Shown here piece by piece: positions 16,509-24,544 of a stretch of DNA of 64,000 bases; position 1 is the stretch's first letter; the number at the start of each line of letters is the position of its first letter. The notes under the pieces are model-generated. The model made no database searches and was not told the origin of the DNA. It saw only the letters and a program-made list of their open reading frames with translations. The stretch is from Luteimonas_C sp035250245 (lineage in GTDB: Bacteria > Pseudomonadota > Gammaproteobacteria > Xanthomonadales > Xanthomonadaceae), in NCBI GenBank assembly GCA_035250245.1, contig DATFFH010000031.1:57380-121379 (forward strand). The letters are read 5' to 3'. The position numbers were made by a program, and so were the translations under genes.

Positions 16509-17680
16509 TCCCTCGGCACGCCTCTGGTTTCGAACGGCAGCGTTATCGTCACCGCAAAACCGCCTTCGGCGCGGTTGCGCACTTCGAAGCTTTGCCGCTC
16601 GCCGTACAGCACATGCAGTCGCTCGCGGGTATTAGCCAAGCCGACCCGGTTGCCCTGCGGGCTTTGATTCGGCAACGCGCCGCCAGCGTCGAGCGCCGGC
16701 CAGCCTGGGCCATCGTCGATCACGGAAAGCCGCAGGCGATCCCCTTCGAGCGAGGCGCGCAGGACGATCGCGCCGCCTTCGACGCGCTTGGCCACCGCAT
16801 ACTTGATCGCGTTCTCCACCAGCGGCTGCAACAGCAGGCTAGGCATCAGCGCCGACCAGCAAACGGGTTCGACATCGATGCTCACCCGCAGGCGTTCGGC
16901 GAAGCGCGTCTTTTCGATGTCCAGATACAAGCCGATCGCGTCGATTTCCTGCTTCAGCGTGACCCGCTGCATCGGATCCGCGTCCAGCGAGTGGCGCAGG
17001 AAGGCGCTAAGACCTTGCACCATGCGGTTCGCGGTGGCGTTGTCGCGATCCAGCACCAAGGTGGAAATGGCGTTCAGCGTGTTGAACAGGAAATGCGGAT
17101 TCAGCTGGTAGCGCAGCATCTTCAATTGCGCCTGGTGCGCCATCGCCGTCGCGGCCAATGCCGCTTCGGTCTGCATGCGCAGCTTGCGCCAAGTGGTCAT
17201 CACCAGGTACAGGCTGGTCCAGCCCACCACCACGTTGAGTTGGTTGAATACGTAGGCGACATAACTCGCCCGCGACATGGGTTGGCAGATGTCGCACCAG
17301 CCCTGCGCCAGGCCGCCGATGAAGGTCAGCCCCATCGCGGCTGCGACTACCAGCACCGGCGCGATCATCAGCATGGCCACGCGCAGCGGCGGCAGATCGC
17401 GGCAGGACCGCAACAGATAGCGCAGACCAAGCGTGCCGACGAAGCCGGTCGCGGCGACGACGAACAAGAGCTTCCATATTTCGCAAGGCTTGCCGTTGGC
17501 GATGGCGGAAAGGTAGCCGACCAGGAAGAAGCCGCCCCAGCCGCCGACGTGCAGCGCCCAGAACAGGATGCCCGAGCGCAACTCTTTCCGGCGCGGAAGG
17601 CCTGAAGGCGGGTTCGGGTCTTGAGCGATGTCGGTGCGGTCCGGAGTCATGGTCGTGCGAAGGGTTCGACACATAAGCAT
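16505..17680 (-). CDS. LytS/AlgZ-type sensor histidine kinase
   Basis: A 391-residue kinase with four or more membrane helices (about 38-180), a short coiled linker and a His-kinase domain with LNPHFLFNTLNAISTL (phospho-accepting His about 195). An ATPase domain follows: N box PLVENAIKYAV, G1 VIDDGPGW and G2 VGLANTRERL. It pairs with the downstream LytTR regulator by ATGA overlap. An alternative start at 17650 would give a protein ten residues shorter; neither start has a strong ribosome site. A CDIC cysteine pair in a periplasmic loop might sense redox or metal, but that is speculative. Confidence 0.92.
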   Translation of the reverse strand: MLMCRTLRTTMTPDRTDIAQDPNPPSGLPRRKELRSGILFWALHVGGWGGFFLVGYLSAIANGKPCEIWKLLFVVAATGFVGTLGLRYLLRSCRDLPPLRVAMLMIAPVLVVAAAMGLTFIGGLAQGWCDICQPMSRASYVAYVFNQLNVVVGWTSLYLVMTTWRKLRMQTEAALAATAMAHQAQLKMLRYQLNPHFLFNTLNAISTLVLDRDNATANRMVQGLSAFLRHSLDADPMQRVTLKQEIDAIGLYLDIEKTRFAERLRVSIDVEPVCWSALMPSLLLQPLVENAIKYAVAKRVEGGAIVLRASLEGDRLRLSVIDDGPGWPALDAGGALPNQSPQGNRVGLANTRERLHVLYGERQSFEVRNRAEGGFAVTITLPFETRGVPRE

Positions 17681-17760
17681 AAACAGGCCCGCGGCCCGGT
17701 TCGCTCATGCCGGCGCGCTTTCCGCACGTTCCGGCGCAGGCCGCGCCGGGTAGCCGAGGC

Positions 17761-18723
17761 TCAGCCCAACGCAGCGATCAGACCGGCGCGCTGGTTGGCG
17801 TCGAGCAGCGCGCCTACGCCCGCCTTCAAATTGTCGGTCTGATTCTTGGGCTTGGACGTGGCCGGGATCACCACCGTCACCGCCGGTTCGCTGATCGCGA
17901 ATTTCAGGAACAGCTGCGCCCAAGAATCCGCGCCGACGTCCTTGGCCCAATCCGGGACCGGTTTGCCTTTGACTTGCGCGAACAATTTGCCGTCTTCGAA
18001 GGCGCGATTGATCATCACCGCGATGCCCAGGTCTTTCGCCAGCGGAAAAATGTCGCGCTCGGCGCCACGCGAGACCGGCGAATAGTTGATCTGCACGAAA
18101 TCCGGCTTGAGTTTGCGCATCGCATCGGCCAGTTCCTGCTGCGCGCGCTCGACGTAATGGGTCAGGCCCACGTATTTCACCTTGCCTTGCTGTTTCAGCT
18201 CGCGAGCCAAGGCGAGCTGGGTTTCGGTGTCGCGCAGGTTGTGCACCTGCAGCAGTTCGACTTTGTCGGTTTTCAGCCGGCGCAAGGAGTCGTTGAATTG
18301 CGTCAGGCCTTCGTCGCGTCCGGTCACGCCGGACAGCTTGGTCGCCAGGAACAGCTTGCCGCGTGCGCCGGATTCGGCGACCAGTTCGCCGAGCACGTCT
18401 TCGGCGGTGCCGTAAGTCGGCGCGGTGTCGATCACCATGGCGCCCGCGGCGACGAAACGTTTCAGCACTTCGCGGAGAGGATCGCGTTCGGCCGCATCGG
18501 CGCCGACTTCGAAGCTGCCGGACGTGCCCATGCCGATCACGGGAATCCGTTCGCCGGTGGCCGGGATGGCGCGTTCGATCAATTTGCCTGAAAACGGCTT
18601 TTCGGCGGCTTCCGGTGCGGCAGGCGCCGCCGTTTTTTCCTGGCTGCAAGCCGCGAGCGGCATCAATGCGGCGGCGGTTGCGGTCAGAGCGGTGCTGGCG
18701 ATGAATTCGCGGCGCGTGGGCAT
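17761..18723 (-). CDS. Tat-exported aldo/keto reductase lipoprotein (paralogue 2)
   Basis: A 320-residue AKR with AGGAG ribosome site, Tat motif (MPTRREFIAS) and lipobox (PLAACS, Cys about 26). The tetrad is present: Asp and Tyr in DTAPTYGTAE, Lys in LFLATK, His in LLQVHNLRD. The C-terminal half is nearly identical to paralogue 1 at 14621, for example PDFVQINYSPVSRGAE and SWAQLFLKFAISEPAVT. The two genes lie on either side of the LytS/LytTR system, all on the minus strand, as if the regulator pair inserted between, or was captured by, a tandem duplication. The substrate is unknown. Confidence 0.88.
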   Translation of the reverse strand: MPTRREFIASTALTATAAALMPLAACSQEKTAAPAAPEAAEKPFSGKLIERAIPATGERIPVIGMGTSGSFEVGADAAERDPLREVLKRFVAAGAMVIDTAPTYGTAEDVLGELVAESGARGKLFLATKLSGVTGRDEGLTQFNDSLRRLKTDKVELLQVHNLRDTETQLALARELKQQGKVKYVGLTHYVERAQQELADAMRKLKPDFVQINYSPVSRGAERDIFPLAKDLGIAVMINRAFEDGKLFAQVKGKPVPDWAKDVGADSWAQLFLKFAISEPAVTVVIPATSKPKNQTDNLKAGVGALLDANQRAGLIAALG

Positions 18724-18823
18724 GGCTAACTCCTGCGGGGCGTCGGCCGATCCTGCGCCCATTTTCGGTAACGCGGCGTGAGTTGCCAGTGCCGGACGGC
18801 AGGGCGGCGCGAACGCGCCCGCG

Positions 18824-19648
18824 CTATGGCTGGAAAGACTCGGCGGGATGCAGCCCCAGCCGCTCCAGCAGCTTCATCGCGGCGGCGGGATTGCGCTCCT
18901 TGGCCGCGCTGATGAAGTACAGATACACGTCGCGCGCCGGGACGACGGCCGCTGGCGAGCCGATCCTCGGCAAATCGGCCGGCTCGCCGCCTGTGGCCCA
19001 TTGCCGCGCGCGTTCGGCCCAGGCCTGCAATTCCGCGTCGGGATAGCCGGCTGGAATGGACGAACGCGTCCGCATCAGCCTTGCGTAGACGAAATCAGCG
19101 GTGACGTCGGCGAAAGAGGGGTAATCGGGCGAATCGGTGAATACGGTCGCCATGCCGCGCCGGCGCACCGCATCCAGGAAGCGCGCGTCGATGAAAGACG
19201 GATCGCGCACATCCAGCACGTGCCGCAATGTGCGGTCTCCGGCCTGCTGCGGCAGCAGCTCCAGGAATTCGTCGAAATCGCCGGCGTCGAGTTTGCGCCC
19301 TTGTTCGAACTGCCATACCAGCGGCCCGAGCTTGTCGCCCAATTCGACGATGCCGCCGACGAAATCCTCGATCTGCGGACCGGTCTTGGCCAGCGTGCGC
19401 GTGGCCATGATCCGTTTCGGCGCCTTGGCCGAGAACACGAAGCCTTCTGGCGTTTCGTCGCGCCATTTGGCGTAAGTCGCGGGCTTCTGCGTGCCGTAGT
19501 ACGTGCCGTTGATTTCGATCGCGGTGACGTGGCGGCTGGCGAATTCCAGTTCGCGCCTCTGCACCAGGCCTTTGGGATAGAAATTGTCGCGCCACGGGGC
19601 GAAGGTCCAGCCGCCGATGCCGACGCGGATGTTCGTGCTTAAATTCAT
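18824..19648 (-). CDS. DUF72 (YecE-type) protein
   Basis: A 274-residue TIM-barrel-like protein with DUF72 hallmarks: VGIGGWTFAPWRDNFYP at the start, EFASRHVTAIEINGTYYG, FVFSAKAPKRI, and VYLYFISAAKERNPAAA near the end. It is widespread and of unknown function; a hydrolase or nuclease role has been suggested from its fold. The start has no strong ribosome site. It lies about 100 bases downstream of nothing obvious and is probably its own unit. Confidence 0.88.
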   Translation of the reverse strand: MNLSTNIRVGIGGWTFAPWRDNFYPKGLVQRRELEFASRHVTAIEINGTYYGTQKPATYAKWRDETPEGFVFSAKAPKRIMATRTLAKTGPQIEDFVGGIVELGDKLGPLVWQFEQGRKLDAGDFDEFLELLPQQAGDRTLRHVLDVRDPSFIDARFLDAVRRRGMATVFTDSPDYPSFADVTADFVYARLMRTRSSIPAGYPDAELQAWAERARQWATGGEPADLPRIGSPAAVVPARDVYLYFISAAKERNPAAAMKLLERLGLHPAESFQP

Positions 19649-19670
19649 GGCCTAGCCTCCTTGCATGATC

Positions 19671-19750
19671 TTGTAGAGTCGAGCCTGCTCGACTGCTCTT
19701 CCGGCAATTCACGACAGGCGAAAAGCAGTCGAGCAGGCTCGACTCTACAA
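19671..19750. repeat. SMAG/REP-type inverted pair, GTAGAGTCGAGC family
   Basis: An inverted pair of the GTAGAGTCGAGCCTGCTCGACT unit. The right-hand copy contains the TAG stop of the AraC gene on the minus strand (19745-19747). Confidence 0.85.
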
Positions 19751-20554
19751 GAGCGGGATGTGTCCGGGCCAGGGGCCGCGCTGCGCCAGGTAGGCGGTCG
19801 GCGTGAATCCCGAGAACGCGCGGAACTCGCGGACTAGATGCGGTTGATCGTGGAAGCCGCAGTCGGCCGCCACGCCGGCCCATTCGATCCGGCGTTGGTG
19901 CTGCGCCACCGCCACGACACGGTGGAACCGCTGCAGCCGCGCATAACGCTTGGGCGACATGCCGACGCGTTCGCGGAACATTTCGCCGAATCGGCGCGGC
20001 GAGCTGCCGCAATCCGCGGCGATCGCGCCGATGCGCCGGACTTCCGGTGCGGCATCAAGCAGGGAGAGGGCATGGCCGATCTCGGGTTGCGGCTTCGCAT
20101 CGCGGGCCAATGCCGAAAGCCAGCGTTGCAGGATCGCCAGCCGTTCGATCGCGCCGCCGGCTTCCAACAGCCGCTCGCGCAAGCCACGCAGGCTGCCCGG
20201 AACCAGATCGCATAGGTCGACCTGACTGTTGACCAGACTATCCATTCGCTGGCGGAACAGCGACGCGGCGCCGCCGGGTTTGAACACGACGCCGCAGACC
20301 GCGACCTGCTCGGCGGTGTCGATCACGAAGCTCCGGTGCGAAGGCGCATCCAGCGCCGCGCCGCTGCGGCGCACGCACTGCAATGCATCGTCGTAGACGC
20401 GGGTTTCGTCTTCGGCCAGGTTGATGGTCAGTTGCGCGCAGGCCGAAGGCAGCATCCGCTCCAGGCGGTGCGCCTGCGGCGGCATGTCCCAGTCCCAGAT
20501 CGTTTCGATCCAGTCCGAGAGCGGGGCGGGCGGAGCGAGGACCGCGAATCCCAT
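19745..20554 (-). CDS. AraC-family transcriptional regulator with DUF6597-like N-terminal domain
   Basis: A 269-residue regulator. The N-terminal part (LSDWIETIWDWDMPP, CAQLTINLAEDETRVYD, VVFKPGGAASLF) matches the common sensor region of short AraC proteins. The C-terminal HTH pair is seen in IGAIAADCGSSPRRFGEMFRERVGMSPKRY and WAGVAADCGFHDQPHLVREFRAFSGFTP. The ATG at 20554 is preferred, since the longer frame would overlap the divergent serine hydrolase promoter. Its last residues and stop lie in a palindromic repeat. It is divergent from the serine hydrolase gene, 124 bases away, and might control it. Confidence 0.87.
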   Translation of the reverse strand: MGFAVLAPPAPLSDWIETIWDWDMPPQAHRLERMLPSACAQLTINLAEDETRVYDDALQCVRRSGAALDAPSHRSFVIDTAEQVAVCGVVFKPGGAASLFRQRMDSLVNSQVDLCDLVPGSLRGLRERLLEAGGAIERLAILQRWLSALARDAKPQPEIGHALSLLDAAPEVRRIGAIAADCGSSPRRFGEMFRERVGMSPKRYARLQRFHRVVAVAQHQRRIEWAGVAADCGFHDQPHLVREFRAFSGFTPTAYLAQRGPWPGHIPLL

Positions 20555-20678
20555 GCCGGTTCCTGCGGCGGGCAGGCGGCCAGGGTAACGCACCGCCGGG
20601 CGCAGTACCCAACCGATGGCATAGGCCGGGGGCGTGCGGCTGTCTACAATGCTCCGGACGCCTACCCCGGGAATCCGC

Positions 20679-22313
20679 ATGACCCTCGCACCGACGCCGC
20701 TGCGCGGCGCCTGCCTCGCTCTTCTCGCCCTCGCGTTCTGCGGCGCCGCTGCGGCGCAACAAACTCCGGCGCCGGAAACCGCGCAAGCCGTCGCGAACCT
20801 CGACGATTTCGACGCTTATGTGGAAAGTGTGCGCAAGCAGTTCGACGTGCCGGGTATCGCGGTGGCGATCGTCCAGGACGGCAAGATCGTGCTCGAACGC
20901 GGCTACGGCGTGCGCGAGCTCGGCAAGAACGCGCAGGTGGACGCGAACACACTGTTCGCGATCGCATCGAACACCAAAGCCTTCACCGCGGCCTCGCTGT
21001 CCATCCTCGCCGACGAGAAGAAACTGAGCCTGGACGACCGGGTCATCGATCATCTGCCCTGGTTCCAGATGTCGGATCCTTATGTCACCCGCGAAATGCG
21101 CATTCGCGACCTGCTGGTCCACCGCAGCGGCCTGAGCCTGGGCGCCGGCGACCTGCTGTTCTGGCCGGCGACCACCTACAGCACGCGCGAGATCGCCGAA
21201 CGCCTGCGCTACGTGCCGCTCACCGGAAATTTCCGCAGCCAGTACGCCTACGACAACATCCTGTACGGCGTGGCCCAACTGGTGATCGAGAAAGCCAGCG
21301 GCCAGAGCTACGAACAATTCCTGCGCAGCCGCATTTTCGGGCCGCTGGGCATGGAAGACACGCGCTTCAACAGCGATTCGATCAAGCCCGGCGACAACGT
21401 CGCCATCGGCCACGCCAAGTCCGATTTCAAGGACCTCAAGCCGGTGCCGATGATGTCGTGGTCGAACGTCGCGGCCGCCGGCGGCATCTATTCCAGCGTG
21501 CACGATCTGACCAAGTGGATGAACGTGCAGTTGAACGGCGGCGTGATCTCCGGCGAAGGCGACAACGCCAAGCGTCTGTTCAGCGCCAAGCGGCAGAAGG
21601 AGATGTGGTCGATCGTCACGCCGATCCCGATCGGCGAAGCCTCGGTGCCGGAATTGGCGCCTGCCATGCCGAATTTCCTGGGCTATGGCGAGGGTTGGAA
21701 CCTGTCCGACTACCGCGGCCAGAAGCTGGCCTGGCACACCGGCGGCTGGCCGGGCATGGTCTCGAGGCTGACTCTGGTGCCCAGCAAGAAAATCGGCGTG
21801 ATCGTGCTGACCAGCCAGGAAATCGGCGCCGCGTTCAATGCAGTGACCTTGCGCGCGCTGGACGCGATGCTCGGCGCGCCGAAGACCGACTGGGTTGGCG
21901 CCTACGCGAAGGCGGTGGCCAAGCAACAGGGCAATGCCGACGAAGATTGGAAGAAGCACGTCGCCGCGCGCGACGCTTCATCCAAACCGTCGCTGCCGCT
22001 GGCGAAGTACGCCGGCACCTATCGCGATCCGTGGTACGGCGATGTCGTCGTCAGCCAAGGCGGCAAGGGCCTGCAGATCCAGTTCTCGAAGACCGCCCAG
22101 CTGATCGGCGATATCGAACACTGGCAGCACGACGTGTTCCTGGTGAAATGGCGCGACCGCGCGCTCAACGCCGACGCCTTCCTAAGCTTTGACCTGACGC
22201 CGGACGGCGCGATTCGCGAAGTGCGGATGGAACCGGTGTCGCCGCTGACCGATTTCAGTTTCGATTTCCAGGATTTGCGCCTGACGCCGGTGGAGAAGAC
22301 CGCCAAACCGTAG
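20679..22313 (+). CDS. Exported serine hydrolase of the beta-lactamase/esterase (class C-like) family
   Basis: A 544-residue protein with signal peptide (cleavage after AAAA, about residue 26). The serine-hydrolase fold shows SNTK as the SxxK nucleophile motif (Ser about 97), YDN as the YxN motif near 190, and HTGG (about 353) in place of KTG. A C-terminal beta domain of about 100 residues (LAKYAGTYRDPWYGDVVV) resembles DUF3471. Members include D-aminopeptidases, esterases and beta-lactamase-like enzymes, so resistance is not implied. The ATG at 20679 starts the signal peptide; an earlier ATG at 20634 would extend it. The TAG stop is part of a GTAG-footed repeat. Confidence 0.9.
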   Translation: MTLAPTPLRGACLALLALAFCGAAAAQQTPAPETAQAVANLDDFDAYVESVRKQFDVPGIAVAIVQDGKIVLERGYGVRELGKNAQVDANTLFAIASNTKAFTAASLSILADEKKLSLDDRVIDHLPWFQMSDPYVTREMRIRDLLVHRSGLSLGAGDLLFWPATTYSTREIAERLRYVPLTGNFRSQYAYDNILYGVAQLVIEKASGQSYEQFLRSRIFGPLGMEDTRFNSDSIKPGDNVAIGHAKSDFKDLKPVPMMSWSNVAAAGGIYSSVHDLTKWMNVQLNGGVISGEGDNAKRLFSAKRQKEMWSIVTPIPIGEASVPELAPAMPNFLGYGEGWNLSDYRGQKLAWHTGGWPGMVSRLTLVPSKKIGVIVLTSQEIGAAFNAVTLRALDAMLGAPKTDWVGAYAKAVAKQQGNADEDWKKHVAARDASSKPSLPLAKYAGTYRDPWYGDVVVSQGGKGLQIQFSKTAQLIGDIEHWQHDVFLVKWRDRALNADAFLSFDLTPDGAIREVRMEPVSPLTDFSFDFQDLRLTPVEKTAKP

Positions 22314-22331
22314 GGTGGGCCTTGGCCCACC
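22310..22331. repeat. Single SMAG-type palindrome, GTAGGGTGGGCC family
   Basis: GTAG followed by the perfect hairpin GGTGGGCC-TT-GGCCCACC. It begins inside the last codons of the serine hydrolase gene and supplies its stop. A second member lies at 61039-61151. Confidence 0.8.
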
Positions 22332-22420
22332 ATCGCCATCTTTTTGTACGACGATCTGCCCGAGCACCTGGCGGACTCCTCGGTGATACTGCCTGTGACC
22401 GATGGGCATCAGTGGGCTGA

Positions 22421-23578
22421 ATGAAGACGTTGGTATTAGGGGGATACGGAAACTTCGGCGCCCGCATCTGCCGCGCCTTGGCGTCGGATTCCAATATCGA
22501 ACTGTGGGTGGCGGGACGCGATCTCGATCGAGCGCAACAGTTCGCCGATTCGCTAGGCGGGCGTGCGAAGGCCCTCTCGATCGATTGCAATAGCCCGGAA
22601 TTCAGCCGATCGCTCAGCGAACTGGGCATCGGCCTGGTGATCCACGTCGCCGGCCCTTTCCAGCAACAGTCGTATGCCGTGGCGCGCGCGGCGGCGCATG
22701 CCGGCGCGCACTACATCGATCTGGCCGATGGCCGCCGTTTCGTCTGCGACTTCCCGCATGCGCTAAACGATTCCTTCCGGCAGGCCGGGCATACGGCCAT
22801 CAGCGGTGCGAGTACCGTACCGGCCTTGTCATCGGCTGTCGTCGAGCGCTTATGCGCCGGTTGGCGGGCCATCGATGCCGTGGATATCTGCATCGCACCC
22901 GCGCAGACGGCGCCGCGGGGCGAGGCCACGATGGCTGCGGTGCTGAGTTACTGCGGCGAGTCGATTTCGATCTGGCGCGGTGGACAATGGGTGCGCGCTG
23001 CGGGTTGGGCCGTGCCCGAGCGCGTCGAGTTCAAGCGGCTGCGCCCGCGCATCGGCGCCTTGTGCGATATTCCCGACCTTGAATTGTTCCCTGAGCGATA
23101 CGGCGTACGCGATCGCGTGATGTTTCGCGCCGCGCTCGAAGTGGCCGCGACGCAGCGTGCCTTCGCGATGCTTGCGGCGCTGCGCAGGATAGGGTTGTTG
23201 ACGCGGCCGGAACGTTGGGCTCGCGCCCTGAATCGCGCCGCCGGCATGTTCGACCGGCTGGGCACGTCGCTGGGCGGGATGGTGGTTCGTGTCGAAGGGC
23301 TCGACGAAACCGGACGGCCCGCGCGGCGTTCCTGGCACATCGCGGCGGACCATGATCATGGTCCCGAAATTCCGTGCATGGCCGCCATTGTGCTGGCGCG
23401 GAAACTCGCTTCCGGCGATGCGATGGAGCCGGGCGCCTTCACGGCGGCGGGATTGCTGTCGTTGGGCGAATTCCAGCCGGAGTTCGCCAAGTGGGGAATG
23501 ATGACAGACGTGGTCGAAGAAACTCCCGATAAGCCCAAGGCGATGCTGGCTGCCGCTTTGCCCGGGAACTCGCCATGA
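22421..23578 (+). CDS. Saccharopine dehydrogenase-like NAD(P)-binding protein
   Basis: A 385-residue protein with an N-terminal Rossmann domain (LVLGGYGNFGARICRAL, about 4-20; VAGRDLDRAQQFADSL) and the conserved HVAGPFQQQSYAVARAAAHAG and DLADGRRFV blocks of saccharopine-dehydrogenase-like proteins. Members act on lysine intermediates, polyamines or lipids; the substrate is unknown. The stop overlaps the start of a 17-codon ORF (ATGA), as if a coupled downstream gene had been lost. The next complete gene encodes a DUF2269 membrane protein on the same strand. Confidence 0.85.
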   Translation: MKTLVLGGYGNFGARICRALASDSNIELWVAGRDLDRAQQFADSLGGRAKALSIDCNSPEFSRSLSELGIGLVIHVAGPFQQQSYAVARAAAHAGAHYIDLADGRRFVCDFPHALNDSFRQAGHTAISGASTVPALSSAVVERLCAGWRAIDAVDICIAPAQTAPRGEATMAAVLSYCGESISIWRGGQWVRAAGWAVPERVEFKRLRPRIGALCDIPDLELFPERYGVRDRVMFRAALEVAATQRAFAMLAALRRIGLLTRPERWARALNRAAGMFDRLGTSLGGMVVRVEGLDETGRPARRSWHIAADHDHGPEIPCMAAIVLARKLASGDAMEPGAFTAAGLLSLGEFQPEFAKWGMMTDVVEETPDKPKAMLAAALPGNSP

Positions 23579-23628
23579 ATGCAAGAGATGTCGAAGCGCT
23601 GTGCATGGACTTGGTGATCGGATCTTGA
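23575..23628 (+). other. 17-codon ORF, possible start of a lost gene
   Basis: An ATG overlaps the upstream stop as ATGA and opens a frame of 17 residues (MNARDVEALCMDLVIGS) that ends before the DUF2269 gene. The coupled start suggests the beginning of a former downstream gene whose body has been deleted, but a short leader or chance frame is equally possible. Confidence 0.25.
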
Positions 23629-23641
23629 CCCGGGTGGCGAG

Positions 23642-24133
23642 ATGACTGCTTACCTATTAGTGAAATGGATACATGTCCTATCCAGCGCCGTGCTGGTCGG
23701 TACGGGCTTCGGCACAGCGTTCTATTTGTTCTTCGCCAACCGCAGTGGGAAGCTGGAAGCGCAGGCCGTCGTGGCGCGGCTGGTGGTTCGCGCCGATTGG
23801 TGGTTCACCACGCCAGCGGTCCTGATCCAGCCCGCCAGCGGTTTGCTTTTGGCGCACATGGCAGGCTGGCCGCTTACGACACCATGGCTTGCGCTGTCGA
23901 TCGCCCTTTTCTTGGTGACGGGCCTGTTATGGCTGCCGGTGGTGTGGCTGCAGCTGCGCATGGCGGCAATGGCTTCTGCGGCCGTCGGGGGTTCCGGCAT
24001 CCTGCCCGATGCCTACTGGCGCTATGCCCGTTGGTGGGAGCGGCTGGGATATCCGGCTTTCATAGCGATGCTGGCGGTCTTCTATCTGATGGTGGCCAAG
24101 CCGGGTTCCTGGGCGGAGATGCTGCCGTTTTGA
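23642..24133 (+). CDS. DUF2269-family integral membrane protein
   Basis: A 163-residue protein with four predicted helices, opening with YLLVKWIHVLSSAVLVGTGFGTAFY and including RADWWFTTPAVLIQPASGLLL, the pattern of DUF2269. The His in helix 1 and the Trp pair in helix 2 are conserved in the family. The function is unknown. It probably shares a transcript with the saccharopine-dehydrogenase-like gene. A short, internally deleted relative of this gene lies at 33596-33672, beyond the RHS toxin gene. Confidence 0.85.
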   Translation: MTAYLLVKWIHVLSSAVLVGTGFGTAFYLFFANRSGKLEAQAVVARLVVRADWWFTTPAVLIQPASGLLLAHMAGWPLTTPWLALSIALFLVTGLLWLPVVWLQLRMAAMASAAVGGSGILPDAYWRYARWWERLGYPAFIAMLAVFYLMVAKPGSWAEMLPF

Positions 24134-24200
24134 GCCGTTTCCGGCGATGACGGTCGAAACGAGTGACACAGTTTCGAGCGTTGATCGGTATGTTTAGCCC

Positions 24201-24224
24201 GTAGGTTGGGGTTTCGCCCCAGCG
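24201..24224. repeat. Single SMAG-type palindrome, GTAGGTTGGGG family
   Basis: GTAGGTTGGGGTTTCGCCCCAGC, one hairpin unit with the GTAG foot. Paired copies of the same family lie at 33503-33595 and 35167-35259. It abuts the ankyrin-cassette fragment and marks its breakpoint. Confidence 0.7.
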
Positions 24225-24226
24225 AG

Positions 24227-24285
24227 CTCCAGCCACCACAGTTGTCGAACCATTCCTCCAAGGATGGAGCTTTTCGAAAGATCAT
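24227..24285 (-). pseudogene. 5' fragment of an ankyrin-type cassette gene
   Basis: On the minus strand an AGGAGG site and ATG open MIFRKAPSLEEWFDNCGGWS, clearly related to the start of the intact ankyrin cassette gene at 34892 (MIVQKAPSLEDWLENCGGWS). By eye about 13 mismatches occur over 82 aligned bases, including the upstream CAGGAGGCGC leader. Similarity stops after about 20 codons at a GTAGGTTGGGG palindrome, and the frame then runs into unrelated sequence. It is the truncated relative of a cassette gene. Confidence 0.7.
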
Positions 24286-24301
24286 CGAGCGCCTCCTGAA
24301 G

Positions 24302-24362
24302 GTCCGACGCCTGAAATTAAACCGAGCCGCGAAACGGCTTCGACTTGAATGAATTGTTAAGT
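24302..24362 (-). other. attC recombination site (integron cassette site)
   Basis: Read on the minus strand the site begins ACTTAACAATTCATTCAAG and ends GGCTCGGTTTAATTTCAGGCGTCGGAC, closely following the classic 60-base attC form (R'' YYYAACAATTCATTCAAGCCGA, central GCTTCGCGGC, then TTAATTCAGGCGTTRRRY). R'' fits the RYYYAAC consensus and R' GTCGGAC has one mismatch. The stop codon of the cassette fragment at 24357 lies inside R''. The next element downstream is the ankyrin fragment. Confidence 0.75.
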
Positions 24363-24540
24363 GGCATTGTGAGAATGAGGCCGCCTGCGTGCAAAGGCTA
24401 GCAGCAAGCTGCCAGCCAGCATTGAGATGCCAGTGGCTAGAACAAACGGAAAGCGAGCGTTTACGGCTAGAGCCGTCTCGCGGATGTGGGTCCGAATATC
24501 TTGCTCGGTGTAACGGCGATTAGGATCGGTGGAGAGCTTG
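24357..24540 (-). pseudogene. 3' fragment of a cassette gene encoding a single-helix membrane protein
   Basis: The minus-strand frame ends ...NARFPFVLATGISMLAGSLL then a basic tail and TAA in the attC site. The recognisable part starts near LSTDPNRRYTEQDIRTH. The upstream portion of the frame overlaps the antisense of a gspD fragment, so the original 5' end is missing. The encoded piece has one C-terminal membrane helix. I do not recognise the family. Confidence 0.55.
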
Positions 24541-24544
24541 GCAA

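Noticed and set aside
20238..21959. A 573-codon minus-strand frame opposite the serine hydrolase.
   Set aside because: The plus frame carries SxxK, YxN and HTGG motifs; the minus one has none.
20679..22313. Calling the serine hydrolase a resistance beta-lactamase.
   Set aside because: The HTGG in place of KTG, the extra C-terminal domain and the length fit the broad esterase/peptidase group better.
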